Shown: positions 28,150 through 41,300, counted from the stretch's first letter. The stretch is 64,000 nt of DNA from Fratercula arctica (GCA_947846985.1 CANTUZ010000001.1:111679757-111743756); one strand, 5' to 3'. The notes: generated by a model not told the origin, from the sequence alone. Program-made: numbers and translations.

Positions 28150-30209
28150 TTTTGTTTAATCAAGCCAGATATATTGGAATTTTTCAAGGGACACTATGAT
28201 TTTGGACTGATTTTCATACAGAGATAAATTACACTGAATTCATTAGAACTTCATAGTGGGAAGAAAACCCATTCAAGCCAAAGTTTTAAATTATTATTTG
28301 TCCTCTCAGAGATTCAAATTCTTGGTCAGTTCGGGAAACGGTGAAGTCATTTCACCCAGCATTTGGGGAAATGATCAAGTTCCATTGTTTTCAATGAGAC
28401 TTAGTATTGGCTCAGTCTATCTTACGCAGATCTATTGAGCAAAATAGATGCTTCTGAGTACTTGATATCTAGATTATATCAGTTTAAAATTTTTTACCTC
28501 AAATTATCTCTATTTTTGTCCTGTTGACTGAGTGACTGTTAGATGTCAGAGAGGATTATGATTGTTTCTGGAGTATATCTTCCGGTTTATTTTCACCCAA
28601 AGTCCATCTGCTCTAAGACCATAGCATGGGAAAAGACTGAGAGATTCAGTGCTAAAGCACATTTCTGATCTGAAGTAAAATGCCACTGAAGACACATTCT
28701 GTGTATGCAAGTTGGTATTTAAGAAAGTATGTTAATAATGTCTGTTGATCCTACTCATAAAATATGATGACTTACATTCCAGGCTGGATACGTTAGCAAA
28801 CATAGACAACAGATATTTGCCTGAATTGATGACAAATCTCTCTAAGAGATTCAGGGGAATAGTCAGCTAATCCCAGAAGAGAACACACTCATACTACTGA
28901 GCCTGTTGAAATAATCAAAGTTAAGTTAGGGAGTTAAATAAGAGGCTTGAGCCTTTGAGGGGAGCAGGAGAGGTTAGGTGTTAATTGTGAAAAGGGAAAA
29001 CCATTTGGCAGTTGCCCTTGAAAATGTACCTCGGTGTATTTTAATATACAGGGGCTGGTTCATTGCTAGTCACCCCCTGCGGATGGAACCATGGGATTCA
29101 ATTCATGAGATTTCTCACAAAAAGAGCCCCACAGTGTTCCTGCAGCTACAGTCACCATACTGTGAAATACAATGTAGGGATTGCAACTATTTTGATGAGA
29201 ATTGCAAACAGACTGGTCCAGAAAGCTAACTAGTTTGCCAGTGTCTTTTTGCAACTAATTTACCGACACATATTGTTTCATGTGCAGTAAAGACTCAGAG
29301 AGGGAATTAGTGCACTATAGTGAATAAATAGAATAATTGTGAAATTATTTCTACAGCTCTACCAGGAAAGCCTCAGTGTAAAAATAGGCATGCAGAGCCC
29401 CTTGCATTACAAAGGAGTATTTCAAAACCTGACTCTAATCCTATGTTCTGTGCAGCATCCGGCACAATGACATTCTGCTCATGGTAGAAAACAAATAAGA
29501 CAAAAATGGCTTTTTTTAGCTTTAATTCTTCCTCCCCCATCCCTTCCTTCAAAGTGTATTGTAAGTGTTAAGTAAACTTTGTAAAAATTATTTCAGACAG
29601 GGCTTTTCAAACCTGTCATGCTTGGAAAAAAAATTCAAACACCCTGTTTTCTCCAATAGCTACAAGATCACCTCAAAGCAGTGGAGGGGTCTAATGGGTA
29701 GATTTCAGCAGTGACCCAATGGCCCTTGAGAACACTCTGATAGGTCTACAAATCTGCTTACCAAACCAGGCAAATATTAAAGAATGGAAAATAAAGCACT
29801 CAAGGGGCTTGTAAATGCTGCTGGTGTTACCTTGACAACATAAGTTTAACACATTCTTCTGCCAGATACTCCAAGCGGAGATTTCTAGTTCTTTATCATG
29901 ATGCTCAAACTGATATCTCTTAAACACATATTTCTGTCTGAAGTGTAGAAAAAATTTATTGTATATCCTGTCCTATATTTTCCCTTCTTTCTTCATATTC
30001 AGTGGCAACAAAACAAAAACAAATCCCCCACATGTTTCAGTTCTAATGCTCGACTGTTTACAGGGTTTTAGGTTGCTTGCCCACGCTTACCATCCCTAAG
30101 TACAGGGGCTCAAGGGCTTAAAAAGGAAATGCTACATGTGAAAATTACATCTAAGAACATCTTTTCAAATTCTAAGAAAACCATTTCAAACTCTGACTAT
30201 TATCCACTG

Positions 30210-30560
30210 CTGTTGTTTCACGTGGGCAGCAGTGACACAGTCAGGAGCAGCCTGAGGGGTATCAAGGAGGGTTACAGAGCCCTGGGAGTGGCAGTCAGGG
30301 ACTCTGTAGCGCAGGTAGTTTTTCCATTGATCCTCTCGGTCAACAGGAAGGGGTTTGAAAGGGCCAGTCAAATCTGGCAAATCAAAAAATGGCTACAGGA
30401 CTGGTGCCACAGCCAGGAGTTCAGCTACTTAGACCATGGGGCTCAGTTTAAGAAACCAAGCCTACTGGGGCCTGATGGAGTCCGTCTGTCAGAGAAGGGG
30501 AAGAACATCTTTGGTCAGAGGCTTGCCAGGGTCATGAAGAGGGCTTTAAACTGGAGTTGC
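30210..30560 (+). pseudogene. CR1 ORF1 remnant: C-terminal part of the SGNH-like esterase domain
   Basis: The frame is open from 30129 to 30767, but CR1-like protein starts only near 30204-30219. Recognisable pieces are HVGSSDTVRS (block with the G-x-x-D type motif, 30219), the conserved WLQDWCHSQEFSYLDHG, and GPDGVRLSEKGKNIFGQRL. The family C-terminal catalytic motif is D-G-x-H; here the histidine position is Arg (codon CGT at 30483), so the esterase would be dead even if expressed. The N-terminal part of ORF1, with the first catalytic block, is missing. The open frame running on past about 30560 probably reads through the ORF1-ORF2 spacer and is not coding. Confidence 0.9.
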
Positions 30561-30724
30561 TGGGGGAGGAGAACCTCAATCCATCCCACTCCTATCAGTT
30601 TGGTGTCAGTGCCAGCAATAGATGCCCAGAGCCTGGAGAAAGATCACAGGTCAGCAGGAGAGTACCTGCAGTGCAGCACAAAGGAATTCCAGCCACTCCA
30701 GCCAGTAAGTCAGCTTCTTTGGGA

Positions 30725-31670
30725 GCCCAACTTAAATGCTTCTATGCAAATTCCCATAGCAGGGTGAATAAACAGGAGTTAAAGATGTGCATATGCCTGC
30801 AGGGCTATGATCTTATTGGCATCACGGAGACACGGTGGGATGGCTGCTATGACTGGAGTGTTGCAATGGAAGGATACAGGCTCTTCAGAAAGGACAGGCA
30901 GGAGAGACGAAGAGGAGATATCACCCTCTATGTCAATGACTAGAAAAGAAAGGGGTACACGGAGCTCCATCTGGGGATGGATGAGAAACCAACCAAGAGC
31001 TTATGGGTCAGGATTAAAGGGAGAGCAGGGACAGGTGACATTATAGTGGGGGCCTGCTACAGGCCACATGACCAGAAAGACCAAGTGGATGAAGCCCTCT
31101 ATGGACAGATAGGAGCAACCTCATGTTCACAAGCCCTGGTCTGAACAAGCCATGTTCAACACCCTGATATCTTTCAGAGGGAGAACACATCAGGGCATGA
31201 GCAATCCAGGATGTTCCTGGAATGTGTTGATCATAACTTCCTTCTCCAAGTGATAGAGGAGCCAATGAGGAGAGGTGGCATGCTGGACCTTGTTCTACCA
31301 ACAAGGAGGAGCTGGTGGGGAATGTGAAGCTCAAGGGCAGCCTTGGCTGCAGTGACCATGAAATGGTGGAGTTTGAGATCCTTGGGGCACTGAAGAGGAT
31401 GCACGGCAAGCTCACTACCCTGGGCTTCATGAGAGCAGATTTTGGCCTCTTCAGGGACCTGCTTGGCAGAGTACCATGGGGTAAAACCCTGGAGGGAAGA
31501 GAGACCCAAGAAAGCTGGATCACCAAGCATCAGCTCCTCCAAGCTCAGGAGGAATGTATCCGAACAGAGGAAACTGGGCAAAAATGTCAGGAGGCGTGCA
31601 TGGATGAACAAGGAGCTCCCAGACAATCTCAAACAGAAAAAGGAAGCTTACAGTGGGTGGAAGTGAGGAC
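30725..31670 (+). pseudogene. CR1 ORF2 remnant: APE-type endonuclease domain
   Basis: ORF2 homology starts at LKCFYANSHS (30731) in frame 2, with the family Asn retained, then GYDLIGITETRWDG with the metal-binding Glu codon at 30827. The frame runs YGYRLF-type sequence to YVND, then meets TAG at 30941. Homology goes on in the same frame (ELHLGMDEKP, SLWVRIKGRAGTGDIIVG) through a second stop, TGA, near 31141, where the usual GDFN-type motif is unreadable. After LDLVLP (about 31290) the frame shifts and continues with GNVKLKGSLGCSDHEMVEF, which keeps the catalytic S-D-H (His codon at 31357). Near 31560 it shifts back, to GKNVRRRAWMNKEL. Three endonuclease landmarks survive, but stops and frameshifts prevent any intact enzyme. 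Confidence 0.95.
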
Positions 31671-33336
31671 AGGTAACCTGGGAGGAAAACAGAAATATTT
31701 TCTGAGCAGCCAGGGATCAGGTTAGGAAAGCTAAAGCCCTGATAGAATTAAATCTGGTCAGAGACGTCAAGGGCAACAAGAAAAGCTTCTATAGGTATGT
31801 CAGTGACAAAAGGAAGACTGGGAAAAACGTGAGCACTCTCCTGAAGGAAACAGGAGACCTGGTTACCCAGGATATGAAGAAGGCTGAGGTACTCAACAAA
31901 TTTTTTTGCCTTGGTCTTCACTGGCAAGTGCTCTAGACACACTGCCCAAGTTGCGAAGGGCAAAGGCAGAGACTAGGAGAATGAAGAACTGCCCACTGTA
32001 GGAGAAGATCAGGTTCAAGACAATCTAAGGAACCTGAAGGTATACAAGTCCATGGGACCTGATGATGAGGTGCATCTATGGGTCTTGAGGGAACTGGTAG
32101 ATGGAGTTGCCAAGCTATTATCCTTCATATTTAAGAACTCATGGTAGTCCAGTGAAGTTCCCACTGACTGGAAAAGGGGTAAAAGGAAGACCCAGGAAAC
32201 TACAGGCTGGTCAGTCTCACCTCTGTGCCTGGCAAGATCATAGAACAGATCCTCCTGGAAACTATGCTAAGGCACACGGAGAAATAAGGAGGTAACTAGT
32301 GACAGCCAATGTGGCTTCATTATGGGCAAATTGTGTCCGACAAATTTGGTGGTCTTCTACAATGGGCTTACAGCATTGGTGGATAAGGGAAGAGCAACTG
32401 ACATCACCTACCTGGACTTGTGCAAACCATTTGTCACTGTCCCGCATGACATCCTTGTCTCTAAATTGGAGTCACATGGATCTGATGGATGGACCACTTG
32501 GTGGATAAGGAATTGGCTGGATGGCTGCACTCAAAGAGTTGTGGTCAATGGCTCGATGTCCAAGTGGAGACCAGTGACAAGTGGCGTTCCTCAGGTGTTG
32601 GTACTGGGACCAACGCTATTTAGTATCTTTTTTTGGCGACATGGACAGTGGGATCGAGTGCATCCTCACCAGGTTTGCTGATGACACCAAGCTGTGTGGA
32701 GTGGTTGACACACTGGAAGAAAAGGATGCCACCCAGAGGGACCTGGACAGGCTTGAGAGGTGGGTCCATGCAAATCTCACGAAGTTCAACAAGGCCAAGT
32801 GCAAGGTCCTGCATGTGGGTTCGGGCAATCCGAAACGCAAATATAGGTTGGGCGGAGAATGGCTTGAGAGCAGTCCTGAGAAGAAGGACTTGGGTTGCTC
32901 ATTGATGAGAAGCTCAACATGAGCCGGCAATGTGCGCTCGCAGCCCAGAAAGCCAAACATATCCTGCATCAAAAGAAGTGTGGCCAGCAGGTCGAGGGAG
33001 GTGATTCTGCCCCTCTACTCAGCTCTGGTGAGACGCCATCTGGAGTACAGCTGTGGGGCCCCCAACATAAGAAGGACATAGACCTGTTGGAGCAGGTCCA
33101 GAGGAGGGACACAAAGGTGGTCAGAGGGCTAGAGCACTTTTCCTATGAAGTCAGGCTGAGAGAGTTGGGATTGTTGAACCTGGAGAAGAGAAGGCTCCGG
33201 GGAGATCTTATAGCGGCCTTCCAATACCTAAAGGGGGTCTACGGGACAGATGGGGAGGGACTCTTATTGAGGGAGCATAGTGATAGGATGCGGGGTGAAG
33301 GTTTTAAACTGACAGAGGGGAGATTTAGATTAGATA
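31671..33336 (+). pseudogene. CR1 ORF2 remnant: reverse transcriptase and partial C-terminal region
   Basis: The linker [20 protein letters not shown] lies at about 31726-31790, then fragments of the fingers ([12 protein letters not shown], near 31873). Several stops fall between 31930 and 32290. Motif A is [14 protein letters not shown]: the catalytic Asp is kept but the conserved AFD Asp is Val (32433). Motif B reads SGVPQV, with Val for Gly at 32595. An extra base in the T run at about 32628-32634 shifts the frame. Motif C, FADD, is intact at 32674-32685, followed by CKVLHVGSGNPKRKYRLGG. A further shift near 32890 leads to [20 protein letters not shown], then ELGLLNLEKRRLRGDLIAAF and GFKLTEGRFRLD, where homology stops. 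The final segment of the protein is absent. Not functional. Confidence 0.95.
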
Positions 33337-36300
33337 GTAACATAAACTATACAAGTCAAAATAGTTTTAGTTCCATTTCTAACTTATTATGTCATCCTCA
33401 AGAAACAGGGGAATATAAATTTGATTTACCAGACATTTAGGTTGGAATTTACCAGTCCAGGTTTAAGATTAGGAGTCCAGATTAGTTTGGAGTATCTGTC
33501 ATAAAACTAAAAATAGGGCTATCCAGAGCATTGGTCTGAGTACTACTCATCTATGCTCTGATACCCATAACAGACGCAGTATGGGAGGAAGACCCTCATA
33601 AAAGTCTTTTCAATCAATCTTGCTAGAAATTACTTTGCTGAGTGATCATAGAGAAGACAGGATTTCTCCCTTACTCTTTTATAAGGCTTATGACATGCTT
33701 ATTATCAAGCAAAAACAGTAACTAGGCAGGTCTGTTCTGTCTGATGTGCAGCCACGCAACAGCTACTGCATCCCATGTAGAACAATTAAGAAACCACGTA
33801 AAAAATAAAGTTTCATGCATGTGAACACGTTGCAAAACAACAAGAAGTAAAAAAATGATTTTCCTACAAATACATGCCAGAAGTTCTCTTCAAAATCAGT
33901 GGTAAATAGATGGCATAACACATTATACATTAAATTACATCACATTACCCATGTGTTATGGAGTCTAAACATTCAAGTTAATTAATATGGCATTCAGAAA
34001 AAAAGCTTCATATTTTTATTTCCCCACTTCCCTTCTTCTTAAAAGATAATATTCACACATGAAAGACATATATTAAGTTTAAATATAGTCAAACCAGTTA
34101 TGGCACTGATAACAGCTTTAAAAAGCCAGTACGGACTAAATTGCTTTTCTGTGAGAAGAATCTGTACAGTGAACTGGAAAATCCATGAGCTTTTAACACA
34201 ATTTTTCACCATTTGGTTTGAGTAACTTTTAAGTATTTGTGGTACCCCAGGACTCCACATAAGAAAGCAGAACACAACCACTTCAATTTTTCACGCTACT
34301 ATTATCAAAGTACCTGTATGAGGAATTTTGACATTTTATGCTTCCTCCAATTTGGGTAAACAACACGCCTAAACAAAGTTTTCATTTTGTGAAGAATGGG
34401 ACAACATTATTCACATGGATATATACTTTGCAGAACCTGGTGAATAAGATAAAACCATGGAAATACCATTTCTCTGCCTTGTTTGTCTGCCAGAAGCAGA
34501 GCTTCTTGGTATGCCTAGGAATGTTTACAAAACCAGAGCATCATATTCTAAAGGTTTGTAATAATTCAATAGACCTTCATGGTTTAAAACCTGAACATGT
34601 ACTTATTTAGGCATAGGTGATTTATTCAGTAGATTTTAAAGGATGTTCTGGTAGGTAGGGAACAGATTATGATCGTGAGTGCAGGTAAATGATGGCAGTC
34701 TGTCATAAGCTCTGGTGTTACTGCAGAGAATTTAAAATTATATTCTCAAAAGTGTTTAGGCACCCAAAGATGCAGTTAAGCACACAGGTGATTTGTCTAT
34801 ATTCATTGGAACAGTACCACTGCAAGTCCCATGGATTTCAATAGATGATGCAGAGAATACTATTGACAATTTTTGTCAATAAAAGCTTAAATATCTTTGA
34901 AAATACAGCTTTTGAGCTAAGAACATGTAGAAACAATATTCATTAGTGATTTTGCAGCAGAATCACACAGCAACATGGTCAGTCAGTGCCTCAGAGCCTC
35001 TTAATGTAGGGGAGCTTAATTTTTCAGTAGTTTTACTCTGAAGTTAAAAAAACAACCAAACAAAAAAATAAAAAAATGAACCCCCCAAAACTGTTTTCTT
35101 ATCAAGCATTGGGGTTTTTTTTAAAAATATTGATTAATTATTAAACTCAGAAAAGACTCCAGTTTGTACAAACAATGTAATATTATAACTCAAAACCAAT
35201 CTAGCAAAAAAAGTTTTTTACAGGTATGGTAGAATAATACCCTCCAGCTCTTGTTTTATTTCATAATTATATAAAGTTACAAGAGTCATCTCTCCTGTGG
35301 GGCTACACACGGCATGAGCAACTATTTCTGCAGCTGATAGCTTGTCTGCATTTTCTTGAAACCAAGGATTAATTCAGAAAAGTGGAAAGAAAAAACAATG
35401 TTTGCTCTGATTTTAGTAAATTCACACACTGTTAATAATCCTGGTTTGAGCCTTGATCTCTAATTGAGCAAATGGAAACTTAGGGCCACCCCTCTCTTCC
35501 TTCTTTTGCACGTTTTTCATAGTAACCCCAGCATTTGACCCAGGAGTCTGTTTTGATTTTCCTGTGGAGTGGAGGAGTCGAAAATAGGGAGATGGGCACT
35601 GATCATTCTGTATCATAAGCATTTCACTGGGAAAGAGACTGAAATTTCAACAAGTAGTGTATTTCTCAAAACCCATCCCCCGTGTCCTTTGCAGCAGCTC
35701 CATGTTTTCTCTTTTCTCCTTGGGATTTGCAGAAAAGGAAAGGGCAGCCTGCTGCTTCCCTCTTTGCTCCCGCATCTAAAACAGTAGACGCTGCCACCTT
35801 TGGCAAATGCTATTGCCTTTAGGAGTCCTAAAAAATAATTCTTGTTCCTTGAATTAAATAATTGCCTTGCTGCTTTCCTCACCACCAGTTAGGAGCTGCC
35901 CCTGGCCTTGCCAGAGCCCCGTTCCACACAAGACAGAGCCATGAGAAGGGGTTGGTGCATCGTCAACATCTCTGTTTTCTGAAGCTTTCCTCACACTAGT
36001 GGAAATTTGGCTGCTTAATTAAGAAGTCTTTGAGGTTTTCATTTTTTAAGAGGGACAAATCGAGAACTAGGATCTGATTACTGAACTGTAACTACTATTT
36101 TTGACTGGCACAGAAACAGCTAAATTATCATTTTAGGAGTTTCTGCTGCAGCATTATAAATTTGAAAATTTCATGGCTTTTCTTTTAGCCTAGTATGATA
36201 AAAATGTGAATATCTTCATGTATTAAATGCTGTCTTCTAGAGAGCATTATTCCTTAATATTTCCTCATACTTCATAAATCAAAGCAAAAAAGTTAAAGTT

Positions 36301-38280
36301 AACTTCTTTTCCCTGAAACAAAACTACCAGTGGGCTTGATTAATATACAGATGCTGTACGCTGCTGGGACTATGCTTTCCTTTTAACAGAGCAATATGTT
36401 CTGCTTATGCTCATGCAGCCACATAGATTTATACATTTTGCATTTTAAGATAATATATGGAACTTAATATTGTTATGCAAAATGTGTGCTTAAAGTAAAG
36501 CATAGCACTTTTATTCCAGACTGTGAAAGTAAAATGCTCTGAATTTGCATAACATTTAGCAAAGTTAAATTTAAGAGTAGCTCTGCATAGCATAGGTATA
36601 TGCGGAAAAAACACATTCATCTCCAAGTCTCATTTTAAGCATAAGTAGGTCACAAACCAGGAGCTAAAATTCTCCAAGTTATTCTGCACAGGTCTATATG
36701 GTTGGCTGTGCCTGGTTATGCATGCTGCTGGAACAGAAATCTTAAAGTGATTTGGCAGAAAATGCATACAAAAATGTGTGCTGCCTAAAGAACATTAAAA
36801 AGAAGTTAGTGTCTCGCATGGCTAGTGTTTTGCTTTACATGCCTGCAAACAGATACCTTATTTGCTGGGCTAACTACATAGCCCCCAGCACACTGTGGGC
36901 ACTATATAAACAGACATTCATTATATGGTAGATTTGCACTTAGACTTGCCAGGAGCTATGGAGAACGTACTCAGGAAAAAGTAAGAAGCAAGCCCCAAAA
37001 CATAGAGTGAATCTCTGTAAATGCATGATTAGCGGTTTCTTTTGTGTTCATCTTCACTTACCTGGCTTCGCATAATTCTGGCCCTCATTAAGAAGATGCA
37101 CTTCTCTTTTCATATACTGCAAATGGCCTTGCTACTTTGCCAGCAGTGCCATCCAAGTTGATGCCTGTTCATCTGTTTCTACTATTTCTTTTCTATCACT
37201 TCTTTAATTATCACCCATGAAAGAACAGGCCAGATATAGATATCAGTGAGATTATCAGTAAGATTCTTGTGAATGCCTTTGCAAAAGGAGTGAGAAGAGA
37301 AAAGATTGATAGCTACTAGCTTGTTTTTATCCTGGAGCTGCCCAAAATTTATCCCTAAATATCTTTCCCTATGAAAAAGATGAAAATAATTTAATCTTCC
37401 TTTTTAGAAGCCAGTGTCAAACAAAACTGACTGTATATACATATACAGTCCCTGATACTTACAGTAAGGAAAGAAAGTGAAATTCAGTAATTATTTAGAA
37501 AACTAAATCAGAATTATTGCTGGAATGAAGACCATCAATAAAGTGAGGAACTGTAGCGTTACAAAATCCACAGTGAGATCCCATGAGACCTGTGAGTTTT
37601 CCTCACAGTTAAAAACATGCAACAATTTTAGAAGCATGTTTGAAGAGGGACTGCTCAGCAGGAGGGCCGCATGAGCAAAGCAGTTAAACTAGCAGAACAT
37701 TAAAATGTGCTTGACATTGTTATAGACCTGGTGAAACCCTGAAACAACACAGGATCTACTTGAGAAGACAATTCTTGGGCTTAAACTCTGAAAAGAGGAT
37801 AATAAACAGTTTTTTGAACCCTTGGATTCAGGCTTCCTGATTCCTACAGGCTTAATGTCTCCTAGCTGTTTCACTATTTACCTGAACTATCCTAAGGCTT
37901 TCTGTGACCTTTACACGCATATACTCTCCTCCCATGCAGCATGTTAGTGGCAATTTGCAGACCACCATGTTTGATTGAAAAAAAATCAACCAACAGAGTC
38001 AAAAGTATTTGAAGCTCACTGTCTTCCTTAATTGCTATCTTATTTTTTATAAAGTGTGTGAAAATTGAATTATCCTGAAGACTTTTAATCTCTTGTCAAA
38101 ACTCTTCAAGTTAGCCAACGACTTCATAAATTAGTATAGTCAGTTAAACAGATTACACTACTAAAACAAGCCAGAGGCCATAAAGAAAACATGAAAATTG
38201 AGAAGAAGGAAGAACACTGGACAGAACTGAAATTTCACTGAAATTTCCCTAAATTCTGCAAGAATTTCAAGGTTGTTTGG
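33337..38280. other. AT-rich non-coding DNA right of the CR1, no gene recognised
   Basis: No CR1 tail, LTR or coding region is seen. Open frames are at most 90 codons. Low-complexity A-rich DNA lies at about 35045-35085, and the palindrome at 37429-37450 is listed separately. Intervals such as 36240-36560 look non-repetitive with homeobox-like AT cores, but nothing decisive can be said. Confidence 0.55.
37429..37450. repeat. 22-bp near-perfect palindrome
   Basis: GACTGTATAT (37429-37438) and ATATACAGTC (37441-37450) are exact reverse complements with two bases between. No other copy was noticed in the window. Confidence 0.9.
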
Positions 38281-38358
38281 GTTTGGGGTTTTTTTGTTTG
38301 TTTGTTTTGTTGTTCTTTTGTTTGCTTGTTTGGTTGTTTGTTTTTTTTTTTTTTTTTT
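38281..38358. repeat. (GTTT)n simple repeat ending in a long T run
   Basis: Imperfect GTTT and GCTT units for about 60 bases, then 18 or more thymines to 38358. The minus strand reads as an A-rich, Thr/Lys/Asn-rich artefact frame that should not be taken as protein. Confidence 0.92.
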
Positions 38359-41300
38359 ATAGAGGGGTTGGGGGCAGCAAGAAACACTGAGAAAAGGGTG
38401 AAAGGAAAATAATGAGAACTTCCACAAGCTTGCGTTCAGCACAGTCATTAACTTGTACAAGGCATTTACATGCTCTAAACAACCTAACTTCCTCACTGGT
38501 CAGGCTTTATCAAGCTTAAAACATGTGGATCCTACGCAGACACAGCATCATAAGAGAACCTATGGCTTATTTCACTGAAAAACAGGTTCCTTACTTGTGG
38601 TTGGAACATGTATGTATTTACCTACCTATTCTGTCATGAATTCTTTATGAAATCATATAATCAATCTGTTCTGGTGACAGACTTTACAGTTTTCATATTC
38701 AAGGAGGAAGCCATATTACATCTGTATTAGTGGAATCCCATGGGACAAAGGGGGAGAGCCTATGATAGGTGCACCACTATGCACAACTTATGGATGTTAT
38801 CCATCATCATTTGTTTTCAGCTCACTTATAGCAGCAAAACTATCCAGTACACACTCTTATGCATAAATATGTATGTTCTGCAGTGCTAGTTTTTCAACCT
38901 GACTAGTCAGGTTTTGTCAGTACCCATCAGGACTGAAGAAAAGTGTGAATTAAGGTTTTTGTATCACCAATGTGTACACCCAAACGTTAGAGTTCAAATG
39001 AACTTTATGTGCATCTACAAATTCAACTTTTATACATTTTTTTTTTTTTTTATGTATACCATACAAATCATTATCCTGCAATGAAAAACACAAAGGCAGA
39101 AGCAAAGAATTTAAGAAATTCTAATTCCCTGCTGCTTCCTACACTTAAGGGTTCGGTTCTTGCTTTCTGGAATGATTAATAAAAAAGCATCATTGCATTG
39201 CTAAGCAGAGTTTGAAAACTTACCACATGTCCAGATAATGTTAGGAAACTGTGAGAACACACACAAAATTGCATATCAAAATTAATTAAAAAGTATCTGA
39301 TAGTCTACCTTGCCTGAAATTCTTGTTCAGGTAATCAGACCTTTGAGTTTTAGACAGTACCTTAACTGCAGTCTTTGTTGGAACTGATCTTACTACGTCC
39401 TTTATAATTTTTCTTAGTCATTAACCACGGCTGAATCTAGACATGAGCCTTTCTTGGTAGTCTCTGACACAGTGGGTCAAAAAGCAGGTGTTAGCTACAT
39501 TCATCATTTGTTTTTTTCAGAAATCACTTCGAAGTGCTAAAAGTTGCTTTAAAAAAATCAGTTTAGCTACTAAGAATGCTAAAACAACCCATAGTCACAA
39601 CCTAGTACTGACAATTTTACATAGCTCCAGTTATATGCCATGCTCCTATTTGATCTCTATTTCAGGATCACAGGTTTTTTGAATTACATAAATCAGCCTA
39701 TTTTCACTGATGTGAATGATACTGGATCCTGTTATTTGAAGTCAGAGAAATGTTTTTCAGACCTGCTGAGAAGCTGAGCCACAAGAAGTTTCTCAGTGTT
39801 ACACTGAGTTCATAGAAACTTATTAAAAGTTATTCTGTCTATAACTTGTCTCTGTAGGGTAAAAGTAGTTTCAAGTAAACAAATACTTTTGAAGAAATAC
39901 CAAGATCTAATGAAAAGATTTGGGCTCTTCTTGGAAGATGTAAATAAGCCCTAAACTCTTGGGTTTCCTGGACTTTTCTTTTCTTATTTGTCAAAATTTC
40001 CATTAAAGAAAAAAGCATTAACCAAAGAAAAAAACCACATAGATATCTTTTACCTCACCATTCGTATTTCCATAGGTGTGTTTTAATAAAATAACTTTGG
40101 GGTTGACATAAGTCCTTCATAATTATTTGACCACTCTGAGACATTCTGATACTGATGGGTGGCTAAATCTGCTGTCCCACCTTCACAGTGACCATCAATG
40201 ACAACCACCATGTTCTGCTTTTCACTATCACTCATACAGCTGCTTATTTCCAGCTGCAGTTGGCTAGATAAGTTCCACTTATCACAGGATAAGTGTTCCT
40301 AAAAGAATTCATGGTTACTGATAGAGCAAATGGGGAGTGCCCATTTATACTGCTTTGGCCATCATTTTCCTCTACAATTTAATTCCTAGTAGCAGCTAGT
40401 GTAGAATAAAAGTCACACTTTAGCTACTTTAGGCTTATGCCTTTCCAGCAGAACCTCCAGCTCCTGGTTCGTAATTCATTGAACATCTCCGCCAGTCCTT
40501 AGTACACTTGCCAAGAACACAGGAGAGTAAAGCACCCTGCTCTGAGCTTTAGTTGCTGTTGTTTCCTCCTTTGCTGACTGTCCCTTGTAGTCTAGGCTTG
40601 TACAGGGGGAACAGAATGATACCAGGGGGAAATAGCTGAGAAAAATATCACTTCTACAGAAAATTTGACGTGTATGTGGCATGGCAAATTTTGTCCAACC
40701 AAGTAGCCATCATGTCTTGGTCCAGGGAGCTGTAGGAATGTGTATCTCCAAGTATGTTGCATGGAAACACTCCAGATACAAATCTGTGAAGACTGTCTTG
40801 TCCTAAACAAGGCAAGATCTCCAAGTACTTACAACTTGACTACTACAGTCATCTGACATATAAGAATTAGTATGAAAAAGGTCAGATAAGGCATGATGCT
40901 TTCAGAGTTACAATTTCTAGAGAGGGTTCAGGCAGCAGCTGCTCCAGGGACCCAGAAGTGGGAGGAGATCTTGCTACCACAGTAAAGATGGTTCAGGCTC
41001 ACAGTCAGAGTGGGAAACAGCTAACATTGTATCCCAGGAGCAGAAGGACACTCTTGCCTGCCTCCTCTGGATAAAAAAACCAAAAACACAACACACACAC
41101 GCACAAACAGTAACTTTAAGGCCTTAAAAAGTTAATTTTGGAGAATGGTATAAAAAGCTTTGGACAGTTTTTGTTTTTCCTGAACTGTTTCACCTTATTC
41201 TAATGAGAATATGGAACATTACCGTGGGTTTTAATTATAGTGAAAAGCTAATAGATGAATTATTTCATTTTAGATACAGAATTCTTCACATCCAGCTACT

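Larger units (their letters stand above)
25896..30200. other. AT-rich non-coding DNA between the LTR and the CR1
   Basis: No gene recognised; open frames stay under 93 codons. Positions 25985-26220 are GC-richer (clusters of CACCAGC and ACCACC) and could be an old repeat or repeat-associated sequence of unknown family. The rest is AT-rich with the simple repeats listed separately. Confidence 0.55.
30203..33336 (+). mobile_element. Inactive CR1 LINE (non-LTR retrotransposon), 5'- and 3'-truncated
   Basis: A CR1-family LINE in sense orientation, recognised from ORF1 esterase and ORF2 endonuclease plus reverse-transcriptase homology in the correct order. CR1 elements copy themselves by target-primed reverse transcription, starting at the 3' end of their RNA. 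A full element is roughly 4.5 kb, so about 70 percent remains. Homology begins just upstream of the ORF1 block at 30219 and stops at about 33336, where ORF2 sequence (GFKLTEGRFRLD) runs into unrelated AT-rich DNA. The last part of ORF2 and the short 3' UTR with its terminal octamer repeats are absent, which is unusual because CR1 insertions normally keep the 3' end. Many stops and frameshifts show long inactivity. The edges are approximate, and no target-site duplication was seen. Confidence 0.96.

Noticed and set aside
31041..31632. Antisense frames of 161 and 133 codons inside the CR1
   Set aside because: They are shadows of the GC-richer ORF2 sequence on the opposite strand; sense-strand CR1 homology explains the interval.
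38281..38400. Minus-strand Thr/Lys/Asn-rich protein segment
   Set aside because: It is a translation of a GTTT simple repeat and T run.
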